This document shows positions 16,284 through 24,845 of a stretch of DNA of 64,000 bases, in pieces. Source of the stretch: Rhizobium sp. (GTDB taxonomy: Bacteria > Pseudomonadota > Alphaproteobacteria > Rhizobiales > Rhizobiaceae). How positions within the stretch are numbered: the stretch's first letter is position 1; each line of letters begins with the position of its first letter. The notes under the pieces are model-generated. The model searched no databases, had not been told where the DNA came from, and saw only the letters and a list, made by a program, of their open reading frames with translations. The stretch spans positions 283,143 through 347,142 of the forward strand of contig JAPZUE010000025.1 in the NCBI GenBank assembly GCA_027533385.1, read 5' to 3'. The translations under genes were made by a program, and so were the position numbers.

Positions 16284-17407
16284 GACTTCACCTCGCCGGA
16301 GGTGACGCCGACCTGCGGCTCGGCAGCAACGGCACTGCCGGATCCGCCGAGAAGACGGCCGATCAGGCTCTCACCGAAGAGATCGAACTGCACCTCGACC
16401 GGCTGGCCGATCATGTCTGGGGACAGCTGTTTCTTCGGCGCGACAAGCACCGTCAAAGGCTCGCGTGGCAGATCGGCCTGTGTGCCGCCCTTGCCCGGAA
16501 GCCAGAGGATATCGGCCTCGCCGACAGACGTGCCGTCGGGATAGACCAGCGAGGCGGTCTTGACGCCATAAAGGCTCATCAGCTCCTTGTCGCCGACGGT
16601 TGCGGAGACGACGATCGGGGCGTCGGCGCGCATCAGCCGTACGACCGGATCGCCGGTGCGGACGAAATCACCGTTTGCGAAGCGCTGGTCGACCTGCACG
16701 CAATCGCAGGGGGATTCCACCGTGATCGGATTGCCGACCGCCGGATTGACGGTCATCAGCGGCTCGCCGAAGGCCACTTCCTTCTTTTCGTTGAGGAAGG
16801 TGATACGACCGACCGAGGGGGCTGCAACATTCACCGTCTTGGCGGTGATGGCGGCACTTTGCGGCCGGATGATGTAGAGTTCGTCATAGACATTGGCGGA
16901 GAGGAAGGCGATCAGTGCCGCACCGATGGCTGCGACACCTGCGGTGGCGGCAGCGCGACGGCCGAGCTGGGCGATACGGGCGCCGGTGGACAGACGCGGC
17001 GGAGGCGGGACCTGTTTCGATTTCACCATATCCGTACGGCGTGCGACATCCAGCACGTCGCCGGCACGCACGACCTCACCCGACAGGATCGCATCGGTCA
17101 CGTATTGCAGCAGGCTGACCTGGCCCTCCTCGAGGTTCAGGAACATGAAGCTCGTGCGGCTCAAGGGGTCGGTGGAATAAAGGACCTCTGCCGGGACTTC
17201 CGTCAGGCTGAATTCGTAGCTGCTGAAGGGGATCGTCAGATGCGCGATCACCTTCTTGCCGGGGGTGAAACCCTTGGCGTCGATTGCGAAACCGTTCATC
17301 GACCAGTCGTTCACCTGGTAGATCTTGCCATCGATCGTGGCGCGCATCGGCAGGCGATAGCGGGGGTGCTGACGCTGAAGTTCAGCTTCGTAAGACATGG
17401 CTCCCAT
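16280..17407 (-). CDS. alg44: Alg44-like PilZ c-di-GMP receptor and inner-membrane co-polymerase
   Basis: A 375-residue protein. The N-terminal PilZ domain has the c-di-GMP signature: RQHPR (RxxxR, residues 12-16) and DWSMNG (DxSxxG, 34-39). One membrane helix lies near 152-172 (AAATAGVAAIGAALIAFLSA), followed by a periplasmic HlyD-like beta-barrel region (SPCDCVQVDQRFANGDFV). This is the Alg44 layout, in which c-di-GMP binding activates polymerisation by Alg8. The ATG at 17407 has CGGAG eight bases upstream. It sits 24 bases after alg8. Post-translational control of the polymer by c-di-GMP is thus expected. Confidence 0.9.
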   Translation of the reverse strand: MGAMSYEAELQRQHPRYRLPMRATIDGKIYQVNDWSMNGFAIDAKGFTPGKKVIAHLTIPFSSYEFSLTEVPAEVLYSTDPLSRTSFMFLNLEEGQVSLLQYVTDAILSGEVVRAGDVLDVARRTDMVKSKQVPPPPRLSTGARIAQLGRRAAATAGVAAIGAALIAFLSANVYDELYIIRPQSAAITAKTVNVAAPSVGRITFLNEKKEVAFGEPLMTVNPAVGNPITVESPCDCVQVDQRFANGDFVRTGDPVVRLMRADAPIVVSATVGDKELMSLYGVKTASLVYPDGTSVGEADILWLPGKGGTQADLPREPLTVLVAPKKQLSPDMIGQPVEVQFDLFGESLIGRLLGGSGSAVAAEPQVGVTSGEVKS

Positions 17408-17431
17408 GATCGAGACTCCGATTTTCTCGTG

Positions 17432-18931
17432 TTACAGGCGGGGTAGGGTCGTGAGGCCGATCATCAGACTGCAGGCCGTTATCAGGGCGAGCACGCTGAC
17501 CGACTGGTAAAGCTTGGATTCGTATTGACGGTAGGTGACGAGCCAGTTGCGTTCGCCCTTGGCGAGCGTCGTGTTCTGGCGAGTCCATTTCTGGCGATCG
17601 AGATGGAAGAAGACGAAGACCTTCATCGCCGAGCCGAAGATCTGGTTGAAATAGAGAAGCAGCGGCGCGACGACGGAAATCTGCCGCCGGGCGGAGAAAA
17701 GCGACAGGGTGATGGCGTAGCGCGAGGCGAGGATCCAGACGCCGTAGACCAGGATGGTGAAGGGCGAGATGAGGATCGTGGCAAGGATGGCCGTGGTGAC
17801 GCCGATCAGGCAGGTCCACATGGACATGCGCTGGTCGAGGATCGCCCACCACACGAAGAAGCCGATCCTTCGTGGCCCCAGCGCCAGGGCGCGGGCATTG
17901 GTGCGCAGCATGTTGCCATACCAGCGGACCATCAGCATGGCGGCGGAGCGGAAGAAGCTGTCGCTCGGCGGATCCTCGATGGTCTTCACCAGCACATCCG
18001 GCAGATACAGCATCTGATAACCGTTGCACAGCAACCAGAACCAGCTCGACTTGTCGTCGCCGGTCAGGAACTTGAAACGGCCAAGCCTGGGGTGATCGAT
18101 GAAATCGACCTCGACCTGGGCAACGAATTCCGGATTGCAGATGATCGAGGCGCGGAACATCGACATTCGGCCGGTGAGCGTCAACACGCGACGCGACAGA
18201 CCCATCGACGACATCAGGATATGCCGCTGGGCAAAGCGGAGCGCCCACCACTGCTGGAAGATCCATCTGCCGCGGACTTCTGCATATTCGTCGGTGGTCA
18301 GGGCGCCGACCTTGGGGTCATGGAAGAAGGGCGCGCATTTCTCGACGAGATCCTCGGGCACGATGCTGTCGCCGTCGATGACCGCCACCATGGCATCCGG
18401 TGCCGGGAAGAGGCGGGCGATCGCGCGGAAGCCGGAGGCAAGTGCGTCGCGTTTGCCGGTGCCGTCGATACGCACAATGACGAGGTCGACAGGGTCGGCC
18501 TCCGTCACCATGGCGGCATAGAGCTTCTTGATGATCCGCTGGTCCGAGAGGTCGACGATCGAGGCGATCACGGTGGCCGGTCCCGGGGCCTTAAGGGCCG
18601 CGGCAAAGGCTGCACGATAGACGTCGATCGTCGTTTCCGTCGGAATCCGGAAGCTCGTCACCAGGAGATAGGAGGCGAACCCCTCCCGCTTCCTGGCCTG
18701 GGCGGTACGTTGCATGCGCGGGTAGACGAAGCTGCGATAGATGATGCCGCGCAGGAAATGCAGGATGCCCCAGCCATAACGCCACGCACCGATCAGGCCG
18801 ATCGCCAGCCCGGTCTTGCTGTCGATGATGGCATAGGCCTGGCTGGGCAGCGAGGTCGCTGCCACAGCTATGCCGAGGACCATCAGGACATGGGCCGCCG
18901 GACTGGACGAGAAGTCACCAGCAGATGCCAT
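17432..18931 (-). CDS. alg8: Alg8-like family 2 glycosyltransferase, polymannuronate synthase
   Basis: A 499-residue inner-membrane protein with N-terminal helices, a cytoplasmic GT2 domain and several C-terminal helices (SMWTCLIGVTTAILATILI). GT2 motifs are present: VAVIDGDSIV (DxD region), FLTGDDKSSWFW (catalytic TGDD, very Alg8-like) and MVRWYGNMLR in place of the QxxRW motif. It should polymerise GDP-mannuronate across the membrane together with Alg44. It overlaps algD by 17 bases. Cellulose synthase-like enzymes are the main alternative, but the algD/alg44/algG context argues for Alg8. Confidence 0.9.
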   Translation of the reverse strand: MASAGDFSSSPAAHVLMVLGIAVAATSLPSQAYAIIDSKTGLAIGLIGAWRYGWGILHFLRGIIYRSFVYPRMQRTAQARKREGFASYLLVTSFRIPTETTIDVYRAAFAAALKAPGPATVIASIVDLSDQRIIKKLYAAMVTEADPVDLVIVRIDGTGKRDALASGFRAIARLFPAPDAMVAVIDGDSIVPEDLVEKCAPFFHDPKVGALTTDEYAEVRGRWIFQQWWALRFAQRHILMSSMGLSRRVLTLTGRMSMFRASIICNPEFVAQVEVDFIDHPRLGRFKFLTGDDKSSWFWLLCNGYQMLYLPDVLVKTIEDPPSDSFFRSAAMLMVRWYGNMLRTNARALALGPRRIGFFVWWAILDQRMSMWTCLIGVTTAILATILISPFTILVYGVWILASRYAITLSLFSARRQISVVAPLLLYFNQIFGSAMKVFVFFHLDRQKWTRQNTTLAKGERNWLVTYRQYESKLYQSVSVLALITACSLMIGLTTLPRL

Positions 18932-20225
18932 GATAATTGCCTTCGCTGCGCAGCGTCTTGTCGACGCGAACCAGGTCGATGATGTGGGTCTCGGGCTTGA
19001 CCCGTTTCAGCGACCCGTTCATTTCGGCGCGGTTCCCGACGACGATCACATCCGAGTCCGAGAGGACGGATTCGATGTCTTCATTGAGCAGTTCGGCAAG
19101 GTGCGGCAGCCGGGCGCTGACGAAGCTCGCATTGGCGCCGGTGAGCCGGTTGAGGCGGATATTCGGATCGAAGATCTTGATCTGATAGCCGCGGCCATAG
19201 AGGCGCTCGGCGAGCTCGACCAGCGGGCTTTCGCGCAGATCGTCGGTGTCGGGCTTGAAGCTCAGGCCGACGATGCCGACCTTGCGGCTGCCCTGGTTGG
19301 CGATCAGGCTGTAGGCGCGGTTGATCTGGACTTCGTTGGCCGAGAGGGTGGCCTCGAGAAGCGGGGCAGGCGTGCCCTGACGGCGCGACATGCTGATCAG
19401 GGCGCGCAGGTCCTTGGGCAGGCAGGAGCCACCAAAGGCAAAGCCCGGGGTGAGATAGGCCTTGGAGATGTTCAGACGGTCGTCGGCGCAGAGGATGTCG
19501 AGCGCCACATGGCTGTCGATGCCGGCCTTGCTCAGGATGTTGCCGATCTCGTTGGAGAAGCTGATCTTGAGCGCGTGCCAGGCGTTGTTGGTGTATTTGA
19601 TGCCTTCGGCGGTCTTGATGTCGACCACGAATTTCGGCCGGTTCAGCGGCGCATGGATTTCTTCCAGCCGGTCCAGCGTGAACTTGTCGGAAGCGCCGAA
19701 GACGATGACGCCCGGATCGTAATAGTCCTTGATCGCGGTGCTTTCGCGCAGGAATTCCGGGAGATAGGCGATGCCGAAATCTTCCGATGCCTTCATGCCG
19801 GACGCGGCTTCCAGCGCCGGTACGACGACGGCATCGGTGGTGCCGGGAAGGCAGGTGGAGCGGACCACGACAGAATGGAAGGTGTTCTTCAGTTTCAGTG
19901 CGGCACCGATGTCTTCGGCGACCCGCTTGAGATACTCGGTGTTGAGATTGCCATCCGGCAGGGACGGGGTGCCGACGCAGATCAGTGACAGATCCGTCGA
20001 CAGGATCGCTGCATTGGCATCGGACGTGGCCGTCAGGCGGCCCGAGGTAACGCCCTCGCGGATGAGATCTTCCAGACCAGGCTCGATGATGGGCGATTTG
20101 CCGGCCATCAGCGGGCCGATCTTGTTTGGATCCGGATCGACCGCCACGACATGGTGGCCTTCCTTCACGAGGCATGCTGCAGACACCGCGCCGACATAGC
20201 CGGCACCGAAAATACTGATCTTCAT
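18915..20225 (-). CDS. algD: GDP-mannose 6-dehydrogenase AlgD
   Basis: A 436-residue protein. The start at 20225 (MKISIFGAGYVGAV) is preceded by AAAGGAG at good spacing; an in-frame start 27 bases upstream lacks this. NAD-binding GxGxxG is at 7-12, PEFLRESTAIKDY in the middle, and the catalytic cysteine lies in GFAFGGSCLPKD near residue 265. The protein ends in GICW, like Pseudomonas AlgD. It oxidises GDP-mannose to GDP-mannuronate, the committed step of alginate synthesis. UDP-glucose dehydrogenase is less likely given these features and the neighbours. It is the first gene of the minus-strand operon. Confidence 0.93.
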   Translation of the reverse strand: MKISIFGAGYVGAVSAACLVKEGHHVVAVDPDPNKIGPLMAGKSPIIEPGLEDLIREGVTSGRLTATSDANAAILSTDLSLICVGTPSLPDGNLNTEYLKRVAEDIGAALKLKNTFHSVVVRSTCLPGTTDAVVVPALEAASGMKASEDFGIAYLPEFLRESTAIKDYYDPGVIVFGASDKFTLDRLEEIHAPLNRPKFVVDIKTAEGIKYTNNAWHALKISFSNEIGNILSKAGIDSHVALDILCADDRLNISKAYLTPGFAFGGSCLPKDLRALISMSRRQGTPAPLLEATLSANEVQINRAYSLIANQGSRKVGIVGLSFKPDTDDLRESPLVELAERLYGRGYQIKIFDPNIRLNRLTGANASFVSARLPHLAELLNEDIESVLSDSDVIVVGNRAEMNGSLKRVKPETHIIDLVRVDKTLRSEGNYHGICW

Positions 20226-20434
20226 GGTCAGCTCCTTTGTATAGAGCCTCACTCAATCAAACAAAATCACCGACAACATCAACAATGGTTAATCTAGATG
20301 AAAAATATCTCAGAATAATTGGAAATCTAAACGGAAAGAGACCGCAAGCGTTTCAGCGCCCCGGTCTCTTTTTGTTTTCAAATCCAATTCACAGACAATT
20401 GTATCGACGTATTTCGATAATATATAGTATGTAT
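20226..20434 (-). promoter_or_regulatory. AT-rich upstream region of algD
   Basis: The 209 bases between the Crp-family gene and algD are markedly more AT-rich than the surroundings. They hold a terminator-like hairpin (20335-20371) and presumably the algD promoter. Weak matches to -35/-10 sequences exist but none is convincing. The AT-richness would suit binding by MucR/Ros-type regulators, one of which is encoded at 24369. Confidence 0.4.
20335..20371. terminator. Terminator-like hairpin between the Crp-family gene and algD
   Basis: AAAGAGACCG at 20335-20344 pairs with CGGTCTCTTT at 20362-20371 around a 17-base loop. The minus strand continues with CCGTTT and the plus strand with TTG TTTTC. 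It most probably ends the Crp-family transcript, isolating it from algD. Confidence 0.55.
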
Positions 20435-21133
20435 TCACGCGGCGACGATGAGGTCGTCTCCCAGCTTTTCAAGCGTCGACAGGCTGTTGACGAGGATGCC
20501 GCCGCGGCTTGTGGCGATCACGCCTCGCTTCACCATGTCGCCGATAATACGGTTGAAGTGGATGTGGGTGACCCCGATCGCATCGGCGAGCAAGGTCTGG
20601 GTGATCGGTATGAAGACAGGGCTCGGTCCGGTTCCCTGGATCGAGAGGCGCATGGCAAGCTCCTTGAGGAGCATCAACACTCTCGCTCTGGCGTCACCGC
20701 GGCCGAGACTGGTGATGTGGTCTCGCATGATGGCGTTCTGTTCTTCGGCGAGCGTCCAGAGGGCCTGATTGAGGCCGACGACGGTGTTGGTCAGGCCGAT
20801 CAGGCTCTCGCAGTCGAAGCGGTCGATCCGCACTGGCGTCACCGCGGCGATGCCGTGGTCCATGACCGTGGGATAGATATGCGGGTTGCAGATATCGCCT
20901 GCCGTCAGGAACATGATGACCTGGCGGCTGCCGTCCGGCAGAAGGCGATAGCGCATGGCGAGCCCGTGGCCGATGGTGATGACCTGCCTTACCGACGCTC
21001 CCGCCCCCAGGATTTCGTCGCCCTTGTCCAGGCAGGTAGATCGAAAGTGTATGCTGTTCAGCACCGGACTTACGCGCCCTGACGACGGCAGCAGCTGTGC
21101 TACCCGTCGAATGAAGGGTGATACATGATGCAT
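20435..21133 (-). CDS. Crp/Fnr-family transcriptional regulator
   Basis: About 232 residues from the ATG at 21133; an in-frame GTG lies at 21154. The N-terminal half looks like a cyclic-nucleotide-binding beta-barrel (GAGASVRQVITIGHGLAMRY, DGSRQVIMFLTAGDICNP). The C-terminal half is a winged helix with recognition-helix region LADAIGVTHIHFNRIIGDM. The Fnr iron-sulfur cysteine pattern is absent. It lies between the two divergent arms of the polysaccharide locus and is the obvious candidate for local transcription control; its ligand is unknown. Confidence 0.82.
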   Translation of the reverse strand: MHHVSPFIRRVAQLLPSSGRVSPVLNSIHFRSTCLDKGDEILGAGASVRQVITIGHGLAMRYRLLPDGSRQVIMFLTAGDICNPHIYPTVMDHGIAAVTPVRIDRFDCESLIGLTNTVVGLNQALWTLAEEQNAIMRDHITSLGRGDARARVLMLLKELAMRLSIQGTGPSPVFIPITQTLLADAIGVTHIHFNRIIGDMVKRGVIATSRGGILVNSLSTLEKLGDDLIVAA

Positions 21134-21527
21134 TTGACTGTCCCCAACTCTCACTTACTGAAAATGTATGCTTACTTCAGTTTTTCTGTCCTTCCGCCGC
21201 GCTGATCATGTCGCGACGGATCGAGCAAGGTCACGGCAGAACTTGGTTCTGCGAGACCCAGCCTCCTTGGCACAGTTCCCTAGGATTGTTTTGCCGCCCG
21301 TGACTGCCGTGCTGGGCGGGGTAATTCTTTTTTTGTGTATTGGAATAGCAGGTGCTTGCAATGCGTATTCATCTGTGAGGCCGATGATACAAAGAATCAG
21401 AAAGTGAACAAGTGATTAAATTTGCAGAATTCGAATTGTTTTTGAGTTTTGATTAACCCACGTAAACGACGACCGGAGTCATTGATTGGTACCGGTAAGC
21501 TCCTTCCGAATACGGTGGAGTGCTGGC
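21134..21527. promoter_or_regulatory. Divergent intergenic region between the Crp-family regulator and the AGE isomerase
   Basis: About 390 bases without a supported gene. The right half (21320-21480) is AT-rich. CCGCCC near 21293 can pair with GGGCGG near 21313, with T-runs about eight bases later, a weak terminator-like structure. Promoters for both flanking genes must lie here or close by, but none could be placed with confidence. Confidence 0.35.
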
Positions 21528-22814
21528 ATGCGTATCGATGCAGTCACGGATAGTTTCACGATAGATTCACAAGGCGATTTTATACTCACTTTGGATGATG
21601 CTGGCCGCCATTTCCGGCGTATGCTTTTCGAAGACATCCTGCCGCTGTGGTCTACAGTCGGGATCGACCGGAACAGAGGCGGTTTTTGCGAAAGCATTTC
21701 CCGAGAGGGGCGAATTCCTTCTTCGTCGCGCCGAGTGCGCGTTACTGCACGGCAAATCTACAGCTTCTGCGAGGCAGCACGGCTCGGCTGGAACCGGACG
21801 GCGGCTGCGGCCTGTATCCGGCACGGCTATCGCTTCCTTCTCAGCCACAGTTCTCCGGACGGTCTGCTGTTTCACGGTCTGAGCGACGACGATACGCTGC
21901 TCGACCAGGATCATCATCTCTACGATCAGGCCTTTCTGCTGTTTGCCTATGCGCATTCCTTCGCGCATCTCCAGGACGAGGACTTTCGCCGCCGCGCGAT
22001 CAGCGTCCTCGGGAGCCTGAGGGAGAGGCTCGGCCACGAGGCGGGCGGTTTCAAGGACCATACGCGGTCGCCCTATCCGCTGCGGTCCAATCCGCACATG
22101 CATCTCCTGGAGGCGGCCCTGGCCTGGATGGCGGTCGATGCGAATCCGCTCTGGCGGGCCCTGGCCGACGAGGTCGTCTCGCTGTTCAAGAGCCGTTTCT
22201 ATGACCCCGAGCGTGGTGTGGTGCGCGAGTATTTCGATGCCGACTGGAATGTCGTCGATGAAGGAGGTCGCTGGCGGATCGAGCCGGGTCACAATTACGA
22301 GTGGGCCTGGCTGCTGATCCGATGGTCGCAGGCGACCGGCGGGAAGATCGGTGACCGTGCCGAGCGAATGATCGCCTTTGCCGAACATCACGGGGTCGAT
22401 CCGTCGCGGCGTGTGGCGGTCAACGAAGTCTGGTCGGATGGTCTGATCGCCGACGGGCATGCCCGGCTCTGGCCGCAGACGGAGCGGCTCAAGGCGTGGC
22501 TGGCGCTGGCCGAGATCCGGGAGGGGGAGGCGCGCTGGATCGCCGAGCAGAATGCGCTCGAGGCGTGCCAGGGGCTGCTGTCTTATCTGACGCTGGATGC
22601 GCGCGGAACCTGGTATGACGTCATGCTGGAGGATGGCAGCTTCAAGTCGGGTGCGGCGCCGGCGAGCTCGCTCTATCACATCATCTGCGCGCTTGGCGAA
22701 CTCCTGCGTTATGTCGAACGTGGCAGCGGCTCGATCGGTGCGCTGAAGGCCGTGAAACTTGATGGGCAGAGCGAGACGCATGTGCCCGCAGCCCTGATCA
22801 TGAGGATGTCGTGA
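21528..22814 (+). CDS. AGE-family sugar isomerase, probable mannose-6-phosphate isomerase (type III PMI)
   Basis: 428 residues from the ATG at 21528, chosen because GGAG lies seven bases upstream (a TTG at 21486 is in frame). The (alpha/alpha)6-barrel N-acylglucosamine 2-epimerase family is recognised by RVTARQIYSFCEAA, YDQAFLLFAYAHS, IEPGHNYEWAWLL, RLWPQTERLKAW and ASSLYHII. The family includes rhizobial phosphomannose isomerases (type III PMI of Sinorhizobium meliloti). It overlaps the phosphomannomutase gene by one base, and ManC here has lost its isomerase motif, so conversion of fructose-6-phosphate to mannose-6-phosphate is the likely job. Another AGE-family sugar epimerisation cannot be excluded. 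Confidence 0.8.
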   Translation: MRIDAVTDSFTIDSQGDFILTLDDAGRHFRRMLFEDILPLWSTVGIDRNRGGFCESISREGRIPSSSRRVRVTARQIYSFCEAARLGWNRTAAAACIRHGYRFLLSHSSPDGLLFHGLSDDDTLLDQDHHLYDQAFLLFAYAHSFAHLQDEDFRRRAISVLGSLRERLGHEAGGFKDHTRSPYPLRSNPHMHLLEAALAWMAVDANPLWRALADEVVSLFKSRFYDPERGVVREYFDADWNVVDEGGRWRIEPGHNYEWAWLLIRWSQATGGKIGDRAERMIAFAEHHGVDPSRRVAVNEVWSDGLIADGHARLWPQTERLKAWLALAEIREGEARWIAEQNALEACQGLLSYLTLDARGTWYDVMLEDGSFKSGAAPASSLYHIICALGELLRYVERGSGSIGALKAVKLDGQSETHVPAALIMRMS

Positions 22815-24334
22815 TGTCCGCTTCCTCTTCCGCCGTCGCTGCTGCTCCCGATGCTCCGCCCCCCGTCGTCATGGCTTCACCGCCAGACAGCCTGAAATTC
22901 GGCACGTCGGGGCTGCGGGGACTGGTAACCGAATTGCTCGGGATGCCATCGCGCGCCTATAGCCTGGCCTTTGCCCTGCATGCGCTTGATCGCGATCCGA
23001 CGACGACACAGATCCTGGTCGGACGGGATCTGCGTTCGAGCAGTCCGGCAATCGCCTTGGACTGCATGGCGGCGATCCATCAGGCGGGGCTCGAGCCCAT
23101 CGATTGCGGCGCCTTGCCGACACCGGCGCTGGCGCTGGAAGCCCAGCGGCGCGGCTGCCCGGCCATCATGGTGACGGGAAGTCACATTCCCGACGATCGT
23201 AACGGATTGAAATTCTATTCCGCCACGGGAGAAATCACCAAGGCGGACGAGGTGGCGATTGTCAGCCGTCATGCGGGGCTCGGGCTTCCGACGCTTGCGG
23301 CTCTGTCGGCCGCTGAGGCCAGGTCCGTTTCATCGGAGCCTGAGGCGAGCCGCCGCTATATCGATCGCTATGTCGCCTTTTTCGGGGCAGACAGCCTCAC
23401 GGGAAGACGCGTCGCGGTCTACCAGCACAGTTCGGTGGCACGCGATGTGCTCGTCGACCTCCTGCGCGCCATGGGTGCCGAGGTCATCGGCGTCGGTCGG
23501 GCCGACCGTTTCATTCCCGTCGACACTGAGGCGCACGAGCCCGAACTGGTGGCTTACATCCATGAGGTCGCGCAATCGGGTCGCTTCGATGCGATCGTTT
23601 CGACCGATGGCGACGCTGATCGACCGCTGGTCGCAGACGAGAGCGGCAAGATCCTGCGCGGTGATGTGCTTGGGCTCCTGGCCGCCGATATGCTGGGTCT
23701 GCGCACGGTGGTGACGCCGGTGACATCGGGCAGCGTCATCGACCGGTCTGGTCTTGCCGATCGGGTTATCCGCACAAAGGTCGGATCCCCGTTCGTGGTT
23801 GCGGCGATGGAGGATGCGGCTGAAGGCGGGCTCGGCGACATTATCGGTTTCGAAGCCAATGGCGGGACACTGCTGCAGTCGAGCGTGGTGGATTCTGCCG
23901 GCCGCCGGCTGCCGGCCCTGCCGACAAGGGATGCGGTGCTGCCCATCCTAGCCAGCCTCATTCCGATTGCCCGCTCCGGCCTTCCGCTCTCGCGGATCGT
24001 CGAGCGTCTCGATGTCGGCCATGCGCTGGCCGACCGGCTCAAGGACGTTCCGTCTCAGCTGTCCCTGCAGCTTCTGGAACAGCTCTCCGGCGATGACCTG
24101 TTTGCCCGGCGGTTTTTCTCAAGCGTGGGTGAGATCGTCTCGATGAACCGGCTTGACGGTGTTCGGTTCGAACTGGCGGGCGGAGCAATCATCCACTACC
24201 GGGCCTCCGGCAATGCTCCGGAGCTTCGATGTTACGTTGAAGCCCAGGAGGAGCGCCGTGCCCTAGACCTTCTCGACTGGGGCCTAGAGGCCGCACGCCA
24301 TCAGCTCGTCCGCAAGGGACAACTGCCGATCTAA
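22814..24334 (+). CDS. Phosphomannomutase/phosphoglucomutase (AlgC-like)
   Basis: 506 residues from the ATG at 22814 (TGATG overlap, AGGA seven bases upstream). Alpha-D-phosphohexomutase motifs: LKFGTSGLRG near 25, active-site serine loop VTGSHIPDDRNGLKF near 118-132 (TGSHIP instead of the usual TASHNP), metal loop STDGDADRP near 265, and sugar-binding loop FEANGG. It converts mannose-6-phosphate to mannose-1-phosphate for ManC. It is cotranscribed with the isomerase, so together with ManC and AlgD the locus encodes the whole route to GDP-mannuronate. Confidence 0.88.
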   Translation: MSASSSAVAAAPDAPPPVVMASPPDSLKFGTSGLRGLVTELLGMPSRAYSLAFALHALDRDPTTTQILVGRDLRSSSPAIALDCMAAIHQAGLEPIDCGALPTPALALEAQRRGCPAIMVTGSHIPDDRNGLKFYSATGEITKADEVAIVSRHAGLGLPTLAALSAAEARSVSSEPEASRRYIDRYVAFFGADSLTGRRVAVYQHSSVARDVLVDLLRAMGAEVIGVGRADRFIPVDTEAHEPELVAYIHEVAQSGRFDAIVSTDGDADRPLVADESGKILRGDVLGLLAADMLGLRTVVTPVTSGSVIDRSGLADRVIRTKVGSPFVVAAMEDAAEGGLGDIIGFEANGGTLLQSSVVDSAGRRLPALPTRDAVLPILASLIPIARSGLPLSRIVERLDVGHALADRLKDVPSQLSLQLLEQLSGDDLFARRFFSSVGEIVSMNRLDGVRFELAGGAIIHYRASGNAPELRCYVEAQEERRALDLLDWGLEAARHQLVRKGQLPI

Positions 24335-24368
24335 CGCTAATCCCGGGGCGGCACATTGCCGTGCGACG

Positions 24369-24845
24369 ATGTCACGAGACCTATTGACGGAAGCATCTCC
24401 CGAGGGAGAGGCCGAGGACATTTCTGCCGAAAGTGCCGTGGCTCTCACCGTCAATCTGGTGCGAGCCTACGTCGCCAATCACATCGTGCCGCCGGCGCAG
24501 CTGGCGAGCCTCTTGGAACAGACGCACCGAACGGTGCTCAGTCTGTCCAATCTGAAACCCGAGCAGCCGGATGCTGGCTTCAAGCCGGCCGTGGCCGGTA
24601 CGCAGCGCATCGTCTGCCTGGAATGCGGCAAATCCTTCCGTTCGCTGAAGCGGCATCTGGCTGCGCAGCACGGGCTGTCTCCGGATGAATACCGGATGCG
24701 CTGGGACCTGCCGCCCGACTATCCGATCACCTCGCCAGATTACACGGCGAAGCGGTCCAGTCTGGCGCGTGAACGGGGGCTCGGGCGACGGCCGAAGGGC
24801 GAAACGCGCCCGACCACGCGGGATGACGAAGGAGAGGAAACGTGA
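24369..24845 (+). CDS. MucR/Ros-family zinc-finger transcriptional regulator
   Basis: A 158-residue protein. The helical N-terminal part (VALTVNLVRAYVANHIV) fits the MucR oligomerisation region; the C2H2 finger CLECGKSFRSLKRHLAAQH and the following WDLPPDYPITSPDY are typical of the family. MucR/Ros proteins bind AT-rich DNA and control exopolysaccharide genes in rhizobia. The upstream ribosome-binding site is weak. It overlaps the ABC transporter gene (TGATG), so regulator and exporter are coexpressed. Control of this locus is likely but inferred. Confidence 0.88.
   Translation: MSRDLLTEASPEGEAEDISAESAVALTVNLVRAYVANHIVPPAQLASLLEQTHRTVLSLSNLKPEQPDAGFKPAVAGTQRIVCLECGKSFRSLKRHLAAQHGLSPDEYRMRWDLPPDYPITSPDYTAKRSSLARERGLGRRPKGETRPTTRDDEGEET

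Noticed and set aside
21250..21275. Sigma-54 promoter suggested by TGGCAC near 21267
   Set aside because: No matching TTGC element at the required distance.
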